A stretch of 64,000 bases of DNA from Calothrix parasitica NIES-267 (GTDB lineage: Bacteria > Cyanobacteriota > Cyanobacteriia > Cyanobacteriales > Nostocaceae): the NCBI RefSeq assembly GCF_002368095.1, contig NZ_AP018227.1:6898123-6962122 (forward strand), written 5' to 3'. The notes beneath the pieces were generated by a model, which was given only the letters and a program-made list of their open reading frames with translations, searched no databases and was not told the origin of the DNA. Below, piece by piece: positions 27,368 to 37,164 of this stretch. The translations under genes and the position numbers were made by a program. The stretch's first letter is position 1. The number at the start of each line of letters is the position of its first letter.

Positions 27368-28921
27368 CTACGACGAAAGATGAATTAACTCAATTTTCAC
27401 AACCCGATTCTCGTCCACTACGATTTTCTGAATACACCCTTGTAATAAAGCTTTTTTATCTTCAATCCGCAATCCTTTCCAAAATTCTGGATTGGAAAAA
27501 GCTCGAATAATTCGCTCTTTCGCAATCAGATACTGTACGGAATCATTACTTTGTGTAGCTAAAGCATCAGCTACCTGCATCCTCATATCTTCCTTCGCTT
27601 TTTCAATTGCTGGATTAGAAGGTAATGCTTCAAGAGTATTCAAAGATGCTCTAAGTGTTTTGACCTGTGCTGGTTCTTCTATTATCTTTGTTTCTGCTTC
27701 TACTAATCCCGCTAACCGTTCCGCTTCTTTTACTAAATATTCAATAACTTGTTTTTCTAAACTATCGGAAGAAATCATTTTTTTGTTATCACAAGCACCC
27801 GTCCGATAAAAGCTACATTGATAATGATGTCTAATAAAATTCTTTTTCTTAACAAATTTCTTACACTGACGACTATAAGCTGCACCACAACGCTGACATT
27901 TAACTAAATTTGCAAAAGGATTAATATACTTTTGTTCGCTACTCCATCTATTATTCCGATTCGAGCGAATCATAGTTTTAATCCGTTCGTGTTCCTCATG
28001 GGTAATAATTGCTTCATCCTCATGGGTTCCCCATGCAACTTCCCATTCATCGAAGGGTTTACGATGTCCTTTGGAACGGACAACAGTATTATACAGAGTT
28101 CCTCCTGCATATATAGGATTAACCAAAATTGAACGCAACCCAGAAACCGACCATTTCAAACCAGTGTGAGGATAACGCAAATTTAGCCCAGTTCCACGAG
28201 ATTTATTGATATTTGTTAAAACGATTTCGTCTTCTTCCCTTAAAATATTAACTTTATCGTTACGAGATTTAGTCACAACATTTGCTTGAATCCCCAAAAT
28301 ATCATGCAGTTTTTTCACAGTTTGAGACACTGTACCCACCGCAAAAAAAGTATCAAAAACCAATCTCATCAATTGCGCTGTGGTTAATTCAATTCGACCG
28401 TCAAGAATACAAACACAAGCACTATTATTTCTTTTATATTTATCATTTTCAACATGATATCCTAACGGAGCATTCCAGTGAGCTTTTTTATTTGCTTTGC
28501 GAGTATCTCTTTCTTTTTTCACCCGCATACCTAACATTTTTACCTCATATTTACTAGCAGCCAATCGCACATCAATAGTTAATTCTCCACCAATACTAGA
28601 AATATCAAAAGGTTCATCAATAGCAGTAGGCTCAATACCTTTTTTTTTCAAAGCATCCATCAACCGATAAAAAGTCATAGACGATGAAGTTAAACGGTCA
28701 ATTCTAATAAATAATAACTTTGAAACCTGACCTTTCTCTAATGCATTAATATCCTCAATTAACCGTAAAAGCCCTTTCCTCTTATCGCTAGTCCGACTTT
28801 CAACGTCATAATATAGCTTCATCGCTCCTGCATCCCGCAAACGACGCATTTGTTTAACCAATGCTCCTTCATCGTCTGCTTGCTCATCCGTGCTGACGCG
28901 AGCATATCCCCAAACGTCCAT
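27368..28921 (-). CDS. xisF: XisF-like large serine recombinase of nifK element 2
   Basis: A 517-residue large serine recombinase, the length of XisF that excises the fdxN element in Anabaena. The resolvase domain (about 1-150) has nucleophile Ser10 in GYARVSTDEQ. A recombinase domain follows (about 170-310), then a zinc ribbon (CQRCGAAYSRQC ... CSFYRTGAC, about 345-385) and a helical C-terminus. It should excise the 22.4-kb element from nifK by acting at GTTCTCTA. The gene runs leftward and starts 74 bp from the border. No XisH/XisI-type helpers are visible. Confidence 0.88.
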   Translation of the reverse strand: MDVWGYARVSTDEQADDEGALVKQMRRLRDAGAMKLYYDVESRTSDKRKGLLRLIEDINALEKGQVSKLLFIRIDRLTSSSMTFYRLMDALKKKGIEPTAIDEPFDISSIGGELTIDVRLAASKYEVKMLGMRVKKERDTRKANKKAHWNAPLGYHVENDKYKRNNSACVCILDGRIELTTAQLMRLVFDTFFAVGTVSQTVKKLHDILGIQANVVTKSRNDKVNILREEDEIVLTNINKSRGTGLNLRYPHTGLKWSVSGLRSILVNPIYAGGTLYNTVVRSKGHRKPFDEWEVAWGTHEDEAIITHEEHERIKTMIRSNRNNRWSSEQKYINPFANLVKCQRCGAAYSRQCKKFVKKKNFIRHHYQCSFYRTGACDNKKMISSDSLEKQVIEYLVKEAERLAGLVEAETKIIEEPAQVKTLRASLNTLEALPSNPAIEKAKEDMRMQVADALATQSNDSVQYLIAKERIIRAFSNPEFWKGLRIEDKKALLQGCIQKIVVDENRVVKIELIHLSS

Positions 28922-28994
28922 ATAGCAAACCTTACAGCAATATTTTGTCTTCAGATATTATTTTATATGATTTTACCTGATAGAAAGCATATTA

Positions 28995-29002
28995 GTTCTC
29001 TA
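28995..29002 (+). other. attachment core, right copy, nifK element 2
   Basis: GTTCTCTA, matching 6627-6634; NifK similarity (S-L-L-F-T-E-P-V-D) resumes here. Confidence 0.7.
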
Positions 29003-29254
29003 CTGTTCACCGAGCCAGTAGACTTCATGATTGGTAACTCCTATGGTAAGTACCTAGAGCGCGATACCAAGACTCCTTTAATCAGAGTTGGTTATCCTAT
29101 CATGGACCGTCACAATCTACATAGATATTCCACCATTGGTTACGAAGGTACAATTAACCTAATCACTTGGGTTGTAAACGCTATCTTTGAAGAAATTGAC
29201 CGCAACACCAATATTCCTTCCAAGACAGATATTTCCTTCGACTTAATCCGCTAA
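28995..29254 (+). CDS. nifK: nifK segment C (beta chain, C-terminal part)
   Basis: The last about 86 codons of NifK, reading SLLFTEPVDFMIGNSYGKYL and then the conserved TPLIRVGYPI and HRYSTIGYEG motifs, ending FDLIR before TAA. The frame preceding 28995 is element DNA. Together the three segments give 262 + 1,014 + 260 = 1,536 bp when one copy of each repeat is kept. nifE follows 425 bp later. Confidence 0.93.
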
Positions 29255-29679
29255 AAATTAAATTAACTCGACTCGTGTCGTACACCTTTTGATTAAAAGG
29301 TAATGGTAATTAAGGATGAAGTATAAAGGCTCAAGTATGAAATATGCATATGTTTTCATCCTTCATTCTTTATACTTCTGACTTCCTTTTTTACCATTTT
29401 CTTTTTCAATAATTTGTAATTGGTAATTGGTCATTGGTAATTGATAATTGGTAATTGGGAGGATATATAGAGTTATTTTAAATATTTTAGATTGATAATC
29501 CGCTCAATCCTGAAAAAATACGAGATTGCATTTTATTACATTATCGTAATTCAAGTTAATAGTAAGTTGATAACCCAATTTATAGATTAATTCAATAAAC
29601 ATCAAAAGTTTGTAATTACCAATTATCAATTTCCCATGCCCATTCCCCCATTATCACACTTAATTATTAGGCTTAAAAA
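29255..29679 (+). other. nifK-nifE intergenic region
   Basis: A 425-bp AT-rich region without a gene. It contains a short tandem repeat (29416-29460) and a partly complementary ACCAATTATCAATTT copy near 29617. The nifE start at 29680 follows a stretch without a strong ribosome binding site. Confidence 0.5.
29416..29460 (+). repeat. short tandem repeat, heptamer TAATTGG
   Basis: About six degenerate copies of TAATTGG. Such short tandemly repeated repetitive sequences are typical of heterocystous cyanobacteria. Similar runs lie at 37131-37164 and 52305-52330 (complement). Confidence 0.8.
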
Positions 29680-30242
29680 ATGAAAGTAACACAAGGCAAA
29701 ATTAACGAACTGTTAACAGAACCGGGATGCGAACATAATAATCAAAAAAACGGGGAAAAGAAGAATAAAGCTTGTAAACAACAAGCACAACCCGGAGCAG
29801 CACAAGGAGGTTGTTCTTTTGATGGAGCGATGATTGCTCTGGTTCCAATTACCGATGCTGCTCATTTGGTACATGGGCCGATTGCTTGTTCGGGTAATTC
29901 TTGGGGTAGTCGGGGTAGTCTTTCCTCCGGTCCAATGCTGTATAAAAAAGGTTTTACTACCGATTTAACCGAAAATGACGTTATCTTCGGTGGAGAGAAA
30001 AAACTGTATAAAGCTATCCAACACGTACAGCAAAATTACAACCCTGAAGCCATATTTGTTTACTCTACCTGTGTAACAGCTTTGATTGGTGAAGATCTCG
30101 ATGCTGTCTGTAAAGCTGCTCAGAAAAAAGTTGGAGTCCCAGTTATTCCCGTGAACTCACCGGGATTTATTGGTAGTAAAAATCTTGGTAATCGTCTGGC
30201 CGGAGAAACCTTATTAGAATATGTGATTGGTACTGGTGAACC
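29680..30242 (+). CDS. nifE: nifE segment A (FeMo-cofactor scaffold NifE, N-terminal part)
   Basis: The first about 187 codons of NifE, one half of the NifEN scaffold on which the FeMo-cofactor precursor matures. Conserved Cys lie in [19 protein letters not shown] and [13 protein letters not shown]. NifE sequence runs to [12 protein letters not shown] and is cut at GAACC (30238-30242); the frame then reads element DNA and stops at 30300. Joined with segment B at GAACC the gene is 1,386 bp, 461 residues, a normal NifE length. Confidence 0.93.
30238..30242 (+). other. attachment core, left copy, nifE element
   Basis: GAACC within the imperfect 12-base match GGnGAACCnGAA; repeated at 59504-59508. 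Confidence 0.6.
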
Positions 30243-30360
30243 CGAACGCTCAGAGCAACACCTTTTAATTAAGTTGAGTATACTGCTGTTGAAATGCTAG
30301 TAGCTTAATTAATTCGGATTTATTTTAAGAAGATGTTTAAAAGTCTGATTTAATACCTGA

Positions 30361-30463
30361 CCTGGCGACTGTAAGTCGCGACTACACAAGCAAAACCCGC
30401 CGTGGAAGCGGGTTAAGACCTTACTAGTCTACCTGCGTAGACTTTACTTGTGTAGTAGCGGTA
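30361..30463. repeat. CTGGCG-ended palindromic repeat, copy 1
   Basis: Starts CCTGGCGACTGTAAGTCGCG, has an internal ACCCGCC/GGCGGGT-type stem, and ends near GTAGTAGCGGT. Related copies are at 39581-39692 and, inverted, at 57320-57426, all within the nifE element. Confidence 0.65.
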
Positions 30464-30554
30464 ATAAAGCACGGGAGAGGTTGAATGCAAATAATAAATA
30501 AACTTCGGTAGAGATATTTAGGACTTACGCAATCGGCATATTTTTCTTGTAATA

Positions 30555-30715
30555 CTAGACCACATAAGTTTTGCGGGGTATGTAAGCTTCAATTGTAGGT
30601 TGGGTTGAACGGAGTGAAACCCAACTCAGGTGTTGGGTTGCGCTCCACTTAACCCAACCTACGGAGCTACGGAGCGACTTCCTAACCCCTCAAAATTAAT
30701 GTGGTGGAGTAGTAG
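30555..30715. repeat. palindromic element with TAGGTTGGGTT core
   Basis: Ends CTAGACCACATAAG and ATGTGGTGGAGTAGTAG are complementary, and the inside carries AACCCAACCTACGG inverted repeats as at 22879-23036. It appears to sit inside another repeat whose left end is GGACTTACGC at 30521. No gene is seen from 30301 to 30970. Confidence 0.6.
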
Positions 30716-30970
30716 GGTGCTGTGACACTTTGAACAAAGCACGAACGTAGTCACAATGTTTTCAGTGTCACGTACCAGCCGAGTATTGTGAAAATTGCGG
30801 CCATTCCTGATACCTTAAAAAATCAGGGTTCGCATAACTGATATCAATCAGTTAAATCTGAAGTTACAGCACTTTGCAAGTAAACGAGGTACATTCTTGC
30901 TACTTACTACTTACTACTCCCTACTCCCTCAAATCATTCGGTGTACCTCACTTGGATAAAATATGCTGTA

Positions 30971-31168
30971 TCACTCCATATTTGTGACATTACCCATCAT
31001 TTGAGTTCCTGGAATATCCGTTATTTCTTCTTCAATATCTTCTTTTTCAATCCAAAGAAAAAGGATAGCAAAAACGGGAAAAGGGAGGATATAAAAAATT
31101 AAAGGAATCATTATCCAAGGTAACCAGGAAGCTGCGTATTCTCCTGTCAGTTGCGTGATATCTACCAT
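30971..31168 (-). CDS. psaI2: far-red photosystem I subunit VIII (PsaI2)
   Basis: A 65-residue protein with one membrane helix (about 15-41: SWLPWIMIPLIFYILPFPVF) followed by FLWIEKEDIEEE, the conserved PsaI ending. Ordinary PsaI is about 38-40 residues, so a C-terminal extension of about 20 residues is present. PsaI helps PsaL hold PSI trimers. It ends the leftward chlF-psaA2-psaB2-psaL2-psaI2 gene string, 45 bp after psaL2, behind a good GGAGA. Confidence 0.85.
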   Translation of the reverse strand: MVDITQLTGEYAASWLPWIMIPLIFYILPFPVFAILFLWIEKEDIEEEITDIPGTQMMGNVTNME

Positions 31169-31213
31169 GATTATTTCTCCTGCTTAGATAGAAGTAAATA
31201 GCTATTGAAAATT

Positions 31214-31726
31214 TCAACCAACATTAACTGCACCGCGAAGCATAGCATCTAGAGCATCAAAATTTTCTAGCAGTACGTAAGCAAATACCGCACCACCCAT
31301 TGAACCGATAAATATTCCACCATTAAGCTGGTTCCATTCTTCACGAGTTCGTAACGGTCTTAAAGGGTCTTTGCAATAAGAGTTATAAGCACCGCGAGGA
31401 TTTCCTTGAAAGGTAGTCAAGGCAAAGATAGAAATACCCAAACAGGCTGATACAGTAATAAAAATTGCGGTAATTAACCCGCTTAAATTAGCTCCATGTG
31501 CAGTTTCCCGGAGTGGCCCAACTACAACCTCCGGCCCCACTAGAAAATAACCGTGAGCCATACCAATTTCTAGCCCTCGCATAAAAGGAGTTAAGCCTTT
31601 ACGATAGGCAGGTAAATTATTAATAAAGGCTTTTGCTAGAGGAGAATCGTTGATAGGTGTGGATAGATTTGCTACAAACGGGTTGCCTTGATATGGTTTT
31701 ATAACTTCTGTGTCGGTATTAGCCAT
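31214..31726 (-). CDS. psaL2: far-red photosystem I subunit XI (PsaL2)
   Basis: A 170-residue PsaL paralogue: N-terminal VIKPYQGNPFVANLSTPI, then GLEIGMAHGYFLVGP (conserved helix with His) and a C-terminal GGIFIGSMGGAVFAYVLLEN helix. PsaL forms the trimerisation domain of PSI. As part of the FaRLiP cluster it should replace the housekeeping PsaL in far-red PSI, where chlorophyll f is bound. Confidence 0.92.
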   Translation of the reverse strand: MANTDTEVIKPYQGNPFVANLSTPINDSPLAKAFINNLPAYRKGLTPFMRGLEIGMAHGYFLVGPEVVVGPLRETAHGANLSGLITAIFITVSACLGISIFALTTFQGNPRGAYNSYCKDPLRPLRTREEWNQLNGGIFIGSMGGAVFAYVLLENFDALDAMLRGAVNVG

Positions 31727-32231
31727 ACTTACCTTTTTATTATGTTTTTATTTTCTACAGGACTTACACAATTGTCATATTAACCGGTTGGTGCGTGACA
31801 CTGAACACATTATTACTACGTTCAGAAATTTTCAAAGTGTCACAGCAACGGCAATAAAAATGTGCAGCTTGCGTAAGTCCTATTCTACTAAATATCTGTT
31901 ATTTATATAATATAATAATTGCTTTATTCCTAAGTTTAATTGTTATAAAAATAAATATTTTTGCTATTAATAAATTAACAAATAAATCATCTTTTTATTA
32001 ATATTAATATAAAACAGGAAAGTCCTCTAACCGTTAGGCTTTGGCTCTCAGGTCAGAGGAGGTCGAATGACAATTTTTAAATCTTAAAATATTATGGCTA
32101 CAAAGTTAATATTCTTTTGATACAAACAAGAAATATGATTTTTATTCAATGTAAAGACGTAGTAATGCTAAGTCATCGCATATTTCCACGTCTCTACATT
32201 TTCCAAAAAGCTATCAAAACAACTTGATTTT
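31727..32231. other. psaB2-psaL2 spacer with repeats
   Basis: 505 bp without a gene. It contains the inverted-repeat element 31759-31881, an imperfect GTCCTCT/AGAGGAGG hairpin (about 32022-32062) and part of an ACGTCTCTACA repeat near 32190. The repeats may weaken co-transcription of psaL2/psaI2 with psaB2. Confidence 0.5.
31759..31881. repeat. AGGACTTAC-ended palindromic repeat
   Basis: AGGACTTAC at 31759 and GTAAGTCCT ending at 31881 are perfect 9-bp inverted termini. Internal GTGACACT/AGTGTCAC blocks are also complementary. A disrupted relative begins at 30520. Confidence 0.7.
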
Positions 32232-34454
32232 TCAGCCGAATTTACTCGCCGTTGAAGCAATTAAAAATGCCCCATAGGTTGCAATATAACCAACTGTAAA
32301 ATGAGTTAAACCAACCAAACGAGCCTGGACAATAGACAAAGCAACAGGCTTGTCTCTCCAGTAACCAAAAGATAACGGTGTTTGTTCGTGTGCCCAAGCG
32401 AGAGTTTCAATCAACTCTTGCCAATAACCCCGCCAAGTTATTAAAAACATGAAACTGACGGCCCAAGCTAAATGTCCGAAGAGGAACATCCAAGCCCAAA
32501 CAGCTAGATTATTTGTACCGTAGGGATTATATCCATTAATTAACTGAGCGGAATTAGCCCATAAATAATCTCGGAACCAGCCCATCAAATAAGTAGAACT
32601 TTCGTTGAATTGAGCGACATTCCCCTGCCAAATAGCTAAGTGTTTCCAGTGCCAATAAAATGTTATCCAACCAAGGGTATTGAGCATCCAGAATACAGCT
32701 AAATAAGAAGCATCCCAAGCAGAAATATCACAAGTACCACCACGACCGGGACCGTCACAAGGGAAGGAGTAACCAAAGTCTTTCTTATCCGGCATTAATT
32801 TGGAACCACGAGCATCCAAAGCACCCTTGACTAAAACCAATGTGGTGACGTGTAAGCCCAAAGCAATTGCATGGTGAACTAAAAAGTCACCCGGCCCAAT
32901 TGTTAGGAATAAGGAGTTTGCGCCATTGTTAACTGCATCTAGCCAACCTGGTAACCAAACATTAGCGTGATTGGGCCATGCTGTGGAAGCAATGCTATCT
33001 GAACTGGACAGCAAAGTATTAAATCCGTAGAGTATTTTACCGTGAGCCGACTGGATAAACTGAGCAAATACTGGCTCAATCAGGACTTGTTTATCCGCTG
33101 CACCAAAAGCAACCTCTACATCATTGTGAACGTACAATCCCAAGGTGTGGAAGCCAAGGAATAGAGAAACCCAACTTAGATGAGCAATAATCGCTTCTTT
33201 GTGCTGCAAAACTCGCTCTAACACATTACCCTTATTCAATTCTGGGTCATAGTCTTTAATCCAGAAAATTGCAGCGTGGGAAAATGCTCCTACCATCAAA
33301 AATCCAGCTATGTATTGGTGGTGGGTATACAGCGCTGACATGGTAGTGTAATCGCGAGCTATAAACGCGTAGGGTGGCATCGAATACATATGCTGTGCCA
33401 CCAAAGAACTTGCTACACCCAAACAAGCTAGCGCTAGGGATAACTGGAAATGCAATGAGTTGTTAACTGTATCGTAAAGTCCTTGGTGAGGTAAATTGAA
33501 CTGTCCTTCTACCTTTTGTCCAAAAAAGCTTTTAGCATTGAGCATTTCCTTCATGTTGTGACCGATGCTCCAATTGGTACGGTACATATGACCCGCAACA
33601 ATGAAAATTACGGCGATCGCCAAATGGTGATGGGCCATATCCGTCAGCCACAGCGATTCTGTTTGGGGATGAAAACCGCCTAAAAATGTCAGAATTGCCG
33701 TCCCCGCACCTTCGGAAGAACTGAATACATGATTAGCCGTATCCGGATTTTGTGCGTAAACACCCCAGTTACCCGTGAAAAACGGTAACAACCCACTTGG
33801 ATGTGGAGCCACAGCGAGGAAATTATTCCAACCCACATGAATACCGCGAGATTCTGGGATTGCGACGTGAATCAAATGTCCCGCCCAAGCCAAAGAGCTA
33901 ATACCGAATAAACCTGCTAGGTGATGATTTAGACGAGATTCGCTGTTTTTAAACCAAGCAAGTTGCGGACGGAACTTAGGTAAGAGATGCAGCCATCCTG
34001 CGAATAAGAATACAGCCGCAAGTAATAAAAGAAATAACGAACCAGCATAAAGTTCATTATTCGTCCGCATACCGATGGTATACCACCAATGGTAGACACC
34101 AGAGTAGCAAATATCTACAGGGTTACCTGCTCCAGCTTGGGTAAAAGCCTCAATCGCTGATGGCCCAAATTGAGCATCCCAAATTGCATGAGCGATGGGA
34201 CGAACGTGAAGAGGGTCTTTAATCCACACTTCAAAATTACCTTGCCAAGCAACATGGAAGACAATACCCGAAGCCCACAGAAAGATTATTGCTAAATGAC
34301 CGAAATGAGAAGCAAAAATCCTCTGATAAAGATTTTCTTCCGTCATTCCGTCATGACTTTCCAAATCGTGAGCAGTCGCAATTGCATACCAAACGCGACG
34401 AGTCGTCGGGTCTTGTGCCAGGTCTTGGCTAAATTTAGGAAATTTAGTTGCCAT
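32232..34454 (-). CDS. psaB2: far-red photosystem I core protein PsaB2
   Basis: A 740-residue PsaB paralogue, the normal length. The eleven-helix PSI core pattern is clear, and the F-X cluster loop [18 protein letters not shown] (about 560-577) has both Cys ligands. The N-terminus ([20 protein letters not shown]) is typical of PsaB. With PsaA2 it forms the far-red PSI heterodimer that carries P700 and chlorophyll f. It follows psaA2 after a 187-bp spacer. Confidence 0.96.
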   Translation of the reverse strand: MATKFPKFSQDLAQDPTTRRVWYAIATAHDLESHDGMTEENLYQRIFASHFGHLAIIFLWASGIVFHVAWQGNFEVWIKDPLHVRPIAHAIWDAQFGPSAIEAFTQAGAGNPVDICYSGVYHWWYTIGMRTNNELYAGSLFLLLLAAVFLFAGWLHLLPKFRPQLAWFKNSESRLNHHLAGLFGISSLAWAGHLIHVAIPESRGIHVGWNNFLAVAPHPSGLLPFFTGNWGVYAQNPDTANHVFSSSEGAGTAILTFLGGFHPQTESLWLTDMAHHHLAIAVIFIVAGHMYRTNWSIGHNMKEMLNAKSFFGQKVEGQFNLPHQGLYDTVNNSLHFQLSLALACLGVASSLVAQHMYSMPPYAFIARDYTTMSALYTHHQYIAGFLMVGAFSHAAIFWIKDYDPELNKGNVLERVLQHKEAIIAHLSWVSLFLGFHTLGLYVHNDVEVAFGAADKQVLIEPVFAQFIQSAHGKILYGFNTLLSSSDSIASTAWPNHANVWLPGWLDAVNNGANSLFLTIGPGDFLVHHAIALGLHVTTLVLVKGALDARGSKLMPDKKDFGYSFPCDGPGRGGTCDISAWDASYLAVFWMLNTLGWITFYWHWKHLAIWQGNVAQFNESSTYLMGWFRDYLWANSAQLINGYNPYGTNNLAVWAWMFLFGHLAWAVSFMFLITWRGYWQELIETLAWAHEQTPLSFGYWRDKPVALSIVQARLVGLTHFTVGYIATYGAFLIASTASKFG

Positions 34455-34492
34455 AGACTTTTATTGTTTTAAGTAAGGAAAAATTTTCAGGT

Positions 34493-34524
34493 TGTAGAGA
34501 CGGTCATAATATCGCGTCTCTACA
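34493..34524. repeat. hairpin in the psaA2-psaB2 spacer
   Basis: TGTAGAGACG and CGTCTCTACA form a perfect 10-bp stem with a 12-base loop. The same stem occurs in the palindromic repeats near 12060, 12195, 53770 and 53890, so this is probably a repeat remnant and not a dedicated terminator. Confidence 0.6.
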
Positions 34525-34641
34525 GGGTTTTGGTGATTTCTCTTTCCCTAGCTCTGGCTTACATAACAGGAAGCAGAACCTCCCTTTATGCATTACTGGC
34601 CAGAGTCTAGTAACGAGAATTTTGAATCATTTGATGTTTCT

Positions 34642-37008
34642 TCATCCCAATGCGCTCATTCGCGCCAGGAAGAACGCCCAAGTAGTAACAATTCCCCCCA
34701 AGAGATAGTGAGCAACTCCCACAGCGCGACCCTGAGTAATGCTTAAAGCACGGGGCTGAATTGCTGTAGTAATTTTTAACTTATTATGCGCCCAAACAAT
34801 CGATTCAATCAGTTCTTGCCAATAGCCACGACCGCTAAATAGGAACATCAAACTAAAGCCAAAAACAAAGTGTCCACCCAAGAACATTAATCCATATCCA
34901 GAAAGCGCTGAATTGTAAGAATTGATTACTTGAGAAGATTGTGCCCAAAGAAAATCACGCAGCCAGCCGTTATTCGTAATTGACGACATCGCGAAGTTTC
35001 CGCCAGTAATGTGAGTGACTACCCCACTACTATCAACCGTCCCCCAGACATCCGACTGCATCTTCCAGAAGAAGTGGAAAATAACCATCGACAGGGAATT
35101 ATACATCCAGAACAGTCCCAAGAATACATGGTCCCAAGCCGAAACCTGACAAGTACCACCACGACCGGGGCCATCGCAAGGGAAGCGGAAACCTAGATTT
35201 GCTTTATCTGGAATTAAGCGCGAACTGCGGGCAAATAATACACCTTTGAGCAGAACTAGCACCGTGACATGAATTGTAAAAGCGTGGATATGGTGAATTA
35301 AAAAATCAGCCGTTCCCAAAGGTATAGGCATCATTGCCACCTTACCACCTACAGCAAGAATACCACCGCCAAAAGCATAACTTACAGGCTCGTGCAGACT
35401 AGGAGCCGTGATTCCCAGTCCGGAAGTTTGTAAATTTTGCAATCCTCCAAACATATTGCCCAAAGGTGTAGCCGCTTGCAACCCAATATTTCCAATTGCC
35501 ATTGTGTGAATATGCTGTATCCACTGAGCAAAAACAGGCTGCAATTGAATTCCCGTATCCGAGAACATATCTTGAGGACGACCAAAAGCCCGCATCGTGT
35601 CGTTGTGACAATACATTGCAAAGCTGTGGAAACCGAGGAACTGACATACCCAAGCTAGATGAGAGATTATTGCATCTCGATGTCGCATTACGCGGTCGAG
35701 TACATTATTCTTATTAACTGCTGGGTCATAATCTCGCACCATATAAATAGCTGCATGGGCTGCTGCACCGACGATTAAAAATCCTCCAATCCATACATGG
35801 TGAGTAAACAAAGATAAAACCGTCGCATAGTCAGTTGCCAAATATGGATAGGGCGGCATTGCATACATATGATGGGCAATTATGATACTCAAAGAACCCA
35901 ACATTGCCAAATTAAGAGATAGCTGAGCGTGCCAAGAAGTTGTCAGAACTTCATAAAGACCCTTGTGACCTCTCGGACCAATAAAGTTCAAAAATGGCAG
36001 CATATTCGGATTTCTCAGGTCATCGAGCATGAGCTTGATATTATGACCGATGCCCCAATTAGTACGGTACATATGACCCGCAACAATAAACATTACAGCT
36101 ATAGCTAAGTGATGGTGCGCTATATCTGTAAGCCACAAGCCACCCGTAGTAGGATTAAGACCGCCATTAAATGTGAGAAAGTCTTTGTATCGACTCCAAT
36201 TTAAAGTAAAAAATGGTACTACTCCACTCACAAAACCCCAATCAACACTGGGATATAATCTTGCCATTAAACTGGAATTCAAGATGAACTCATGGGGCAG
36301 AGGAATATCCTTAAGAGCCACCCCAGCATCCAAAAGCTTGTTAGTGGGTAAAGAAACATGAATTAGGTGTCCGCACCAACCCAAGGAACCCAAACCCAAA
36401 AGTCCAGCCAAATGATGATTTAACATCGATTCGACATTCTGAAACCATTCCAGCTTCGGAGCGCGTTTATGATAGTGGAACCAGCCAGCAAACAGCATTA
36501 ATGCTGCCATAACTAAGGCTCCAATCGCCGTGCAGTAAAGCTGGAAAGAGTTAGTAAATCCAGCAGCCCTCCACAACTGGAAAAGTCCGGAAGTAATTTG
36601 AATCCCGTGGAATCCATCACCCATATCAGCATTCAAAATTTCTTGACCAAATATAGGCCAAACAACTTGAGCGCTTGGTTTAATCCCTGTGGGATTTGTC
36701 ATCCAAGATTCAAAGTTGGAAAATTTCGCTCCGTGATAATACATCCCGCTCAACCAGATGAAAATCACTGCTAAATGCCCAAAGTGAGCCGCAAAGATTT
36801 TACGAGATACATCTTCTAGGTCGCTGGTATGAGTATCAAAATCATGAGCCAGTGCATGGAGATTCCAAATCCAGGTAGTGGATTTCGGACCTCTAGCAAG
36901 AGAGCGGTCAAAGTGTCCCGGTTTCGACCACTTCTCAAAAGAAGTAGGTACCGGGTCTTTATCTACCACCACCTTTACTTTTTGCTCTCGCTCTGGAGTT
37001 ATTGTCAT
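34642..37008 (-). CDS. psaA2: far-red photosystem I core protein PsaA2
   Basis: A 788-residue PsaA paralogue, slightly longer than usual (about 750). It has the PsaA N-terminus ([20 protein letters not shown]) and the F-X loop [18 protein letters not shown] (about 620-637) with both Cys. An extra segment around 520-565 ([20 protein letters not shown] region) accounts for some of the length and is typical of PsaA. A strong GGAGA precedes the ATG. It partners PsaB2 in the alternative PSI of FaRLiP. Confidence 0.96.
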   Translation of the reverse strand: MTITPEREQKVKVVVDKDPVPTSFEKWSKPGHFDRSLARGPKSTTWIWNLHALAHDFDTHTSDLEDVSRKIFAAHFGHLAVIFIWLSGMYYHGAKFSNFESWMTNPTGIKPSAQVVWPIFGQEILNADMGDGFHGIQITSGLFQLWRAAGFTNSFQLYCTAIGALVMAALMLFAGWFHYHKRAPKLEWFQNVESMLNHHLAGLLGLGSLGWCGHLIHVSLPTNKLLDAGVALKDIPLPHEFILNSSLMARLYPSVDWGFVSGVVPFFTLNWSRYKDFLTFNGGLNPTTGGLWLTDIAHHHLAIAVMFIVAGHMYRTNWGIGHNIKLMLDDLRNPNMLPFLNFIGPRGHKGLYEVLTTSWHAQLSLNLAMLGSLSIIIAHHMYAMPPYPYLATDYATVLSLFTHHVWIGGFLIVGAAAHAAIYMVRDYDPAVNKNNVLDRVMRHRDAIISHLAWVCQFLGFHSFAMYCHNDTMRAFGRPQDMFSDTGIQLQPVFAQWIQHIHTMAIGNIGLQAATPLGNMFGGLQNLQTSGLGITAPSLHEPVSYAFGGGILAVGGKVAMMPIPLGTADFLIHHIHAFTIHVTVLVLLKGVLFARSSRLIPDKANLGFRFPCDGPGRGGTCQVSAWDHVFLGLFWMYNSLSMVIFHFFWKMQSDVWGTVDSSGVVTHITGGNFAMSSITNNGWLRDFLWAQSSQVINSYNSALSGYGLMFLGGHFVFGFSLMFLFSGRGYWQELIESIVWAHNKLKITTAIQPRALSITQGRAVGVAHYLLGGIVTTWAFFLARMSALG

Positions 37009-37030
37009 TATTATTGTCTCCTTTTTCTAA

Positions 37031-37164
37031 ATGGGTAATGGGTAATGGGTAGTGGGTAATAGATACTAACAACGGATTCATTTGTTTTAAATTTTGATTG
37101 AAACTTCCCCATGCTCTTTGAATTCAATCCCCAATTACCAATTACCAATTACCAATTACCAATT
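37031..37164. repeat. short tandem repeats between chlF and psaA2
   Basis: Two runs: (ATGGGTA) about four times at 37031-37060 and (CCAATTA) about four times at 37131-37164. The second reaches the chlF stop codon at 37156. They are typical cyanobacterial heptamer repeats. Confidence 0.75.

Larger units (their letters stand above)
6627..28994. mobile_element. nifK element 2 (22.4 kb) with CHAT/DUF1822 cargo
   Basis: Direct repeats GTTCTCTA at 6627-6634 and 28995-29002 lie where NifK stops (H-M-R-S-L) and resumes (S-L-L-F-T-E-P-V-D). Excision of 22,368 bp restores the frame. A XisF-like serine recombinase starts 74 bp from the right border. Cargo includes two sigma-like proteins, two DUF1822 proteins, CHAT-CHASE2 and TPR-CHAT proteins, a haemagglutinin-like exoprotein, DUF928 proteins and small secreted or membrane proteins. 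No xisH or xisI homologue was seen. Confidence 0.88.

Noticed and set aside
35011-36361. Frames opposite psaA2
   Set aside because: Shadow frames of a highly conserved coding gene.
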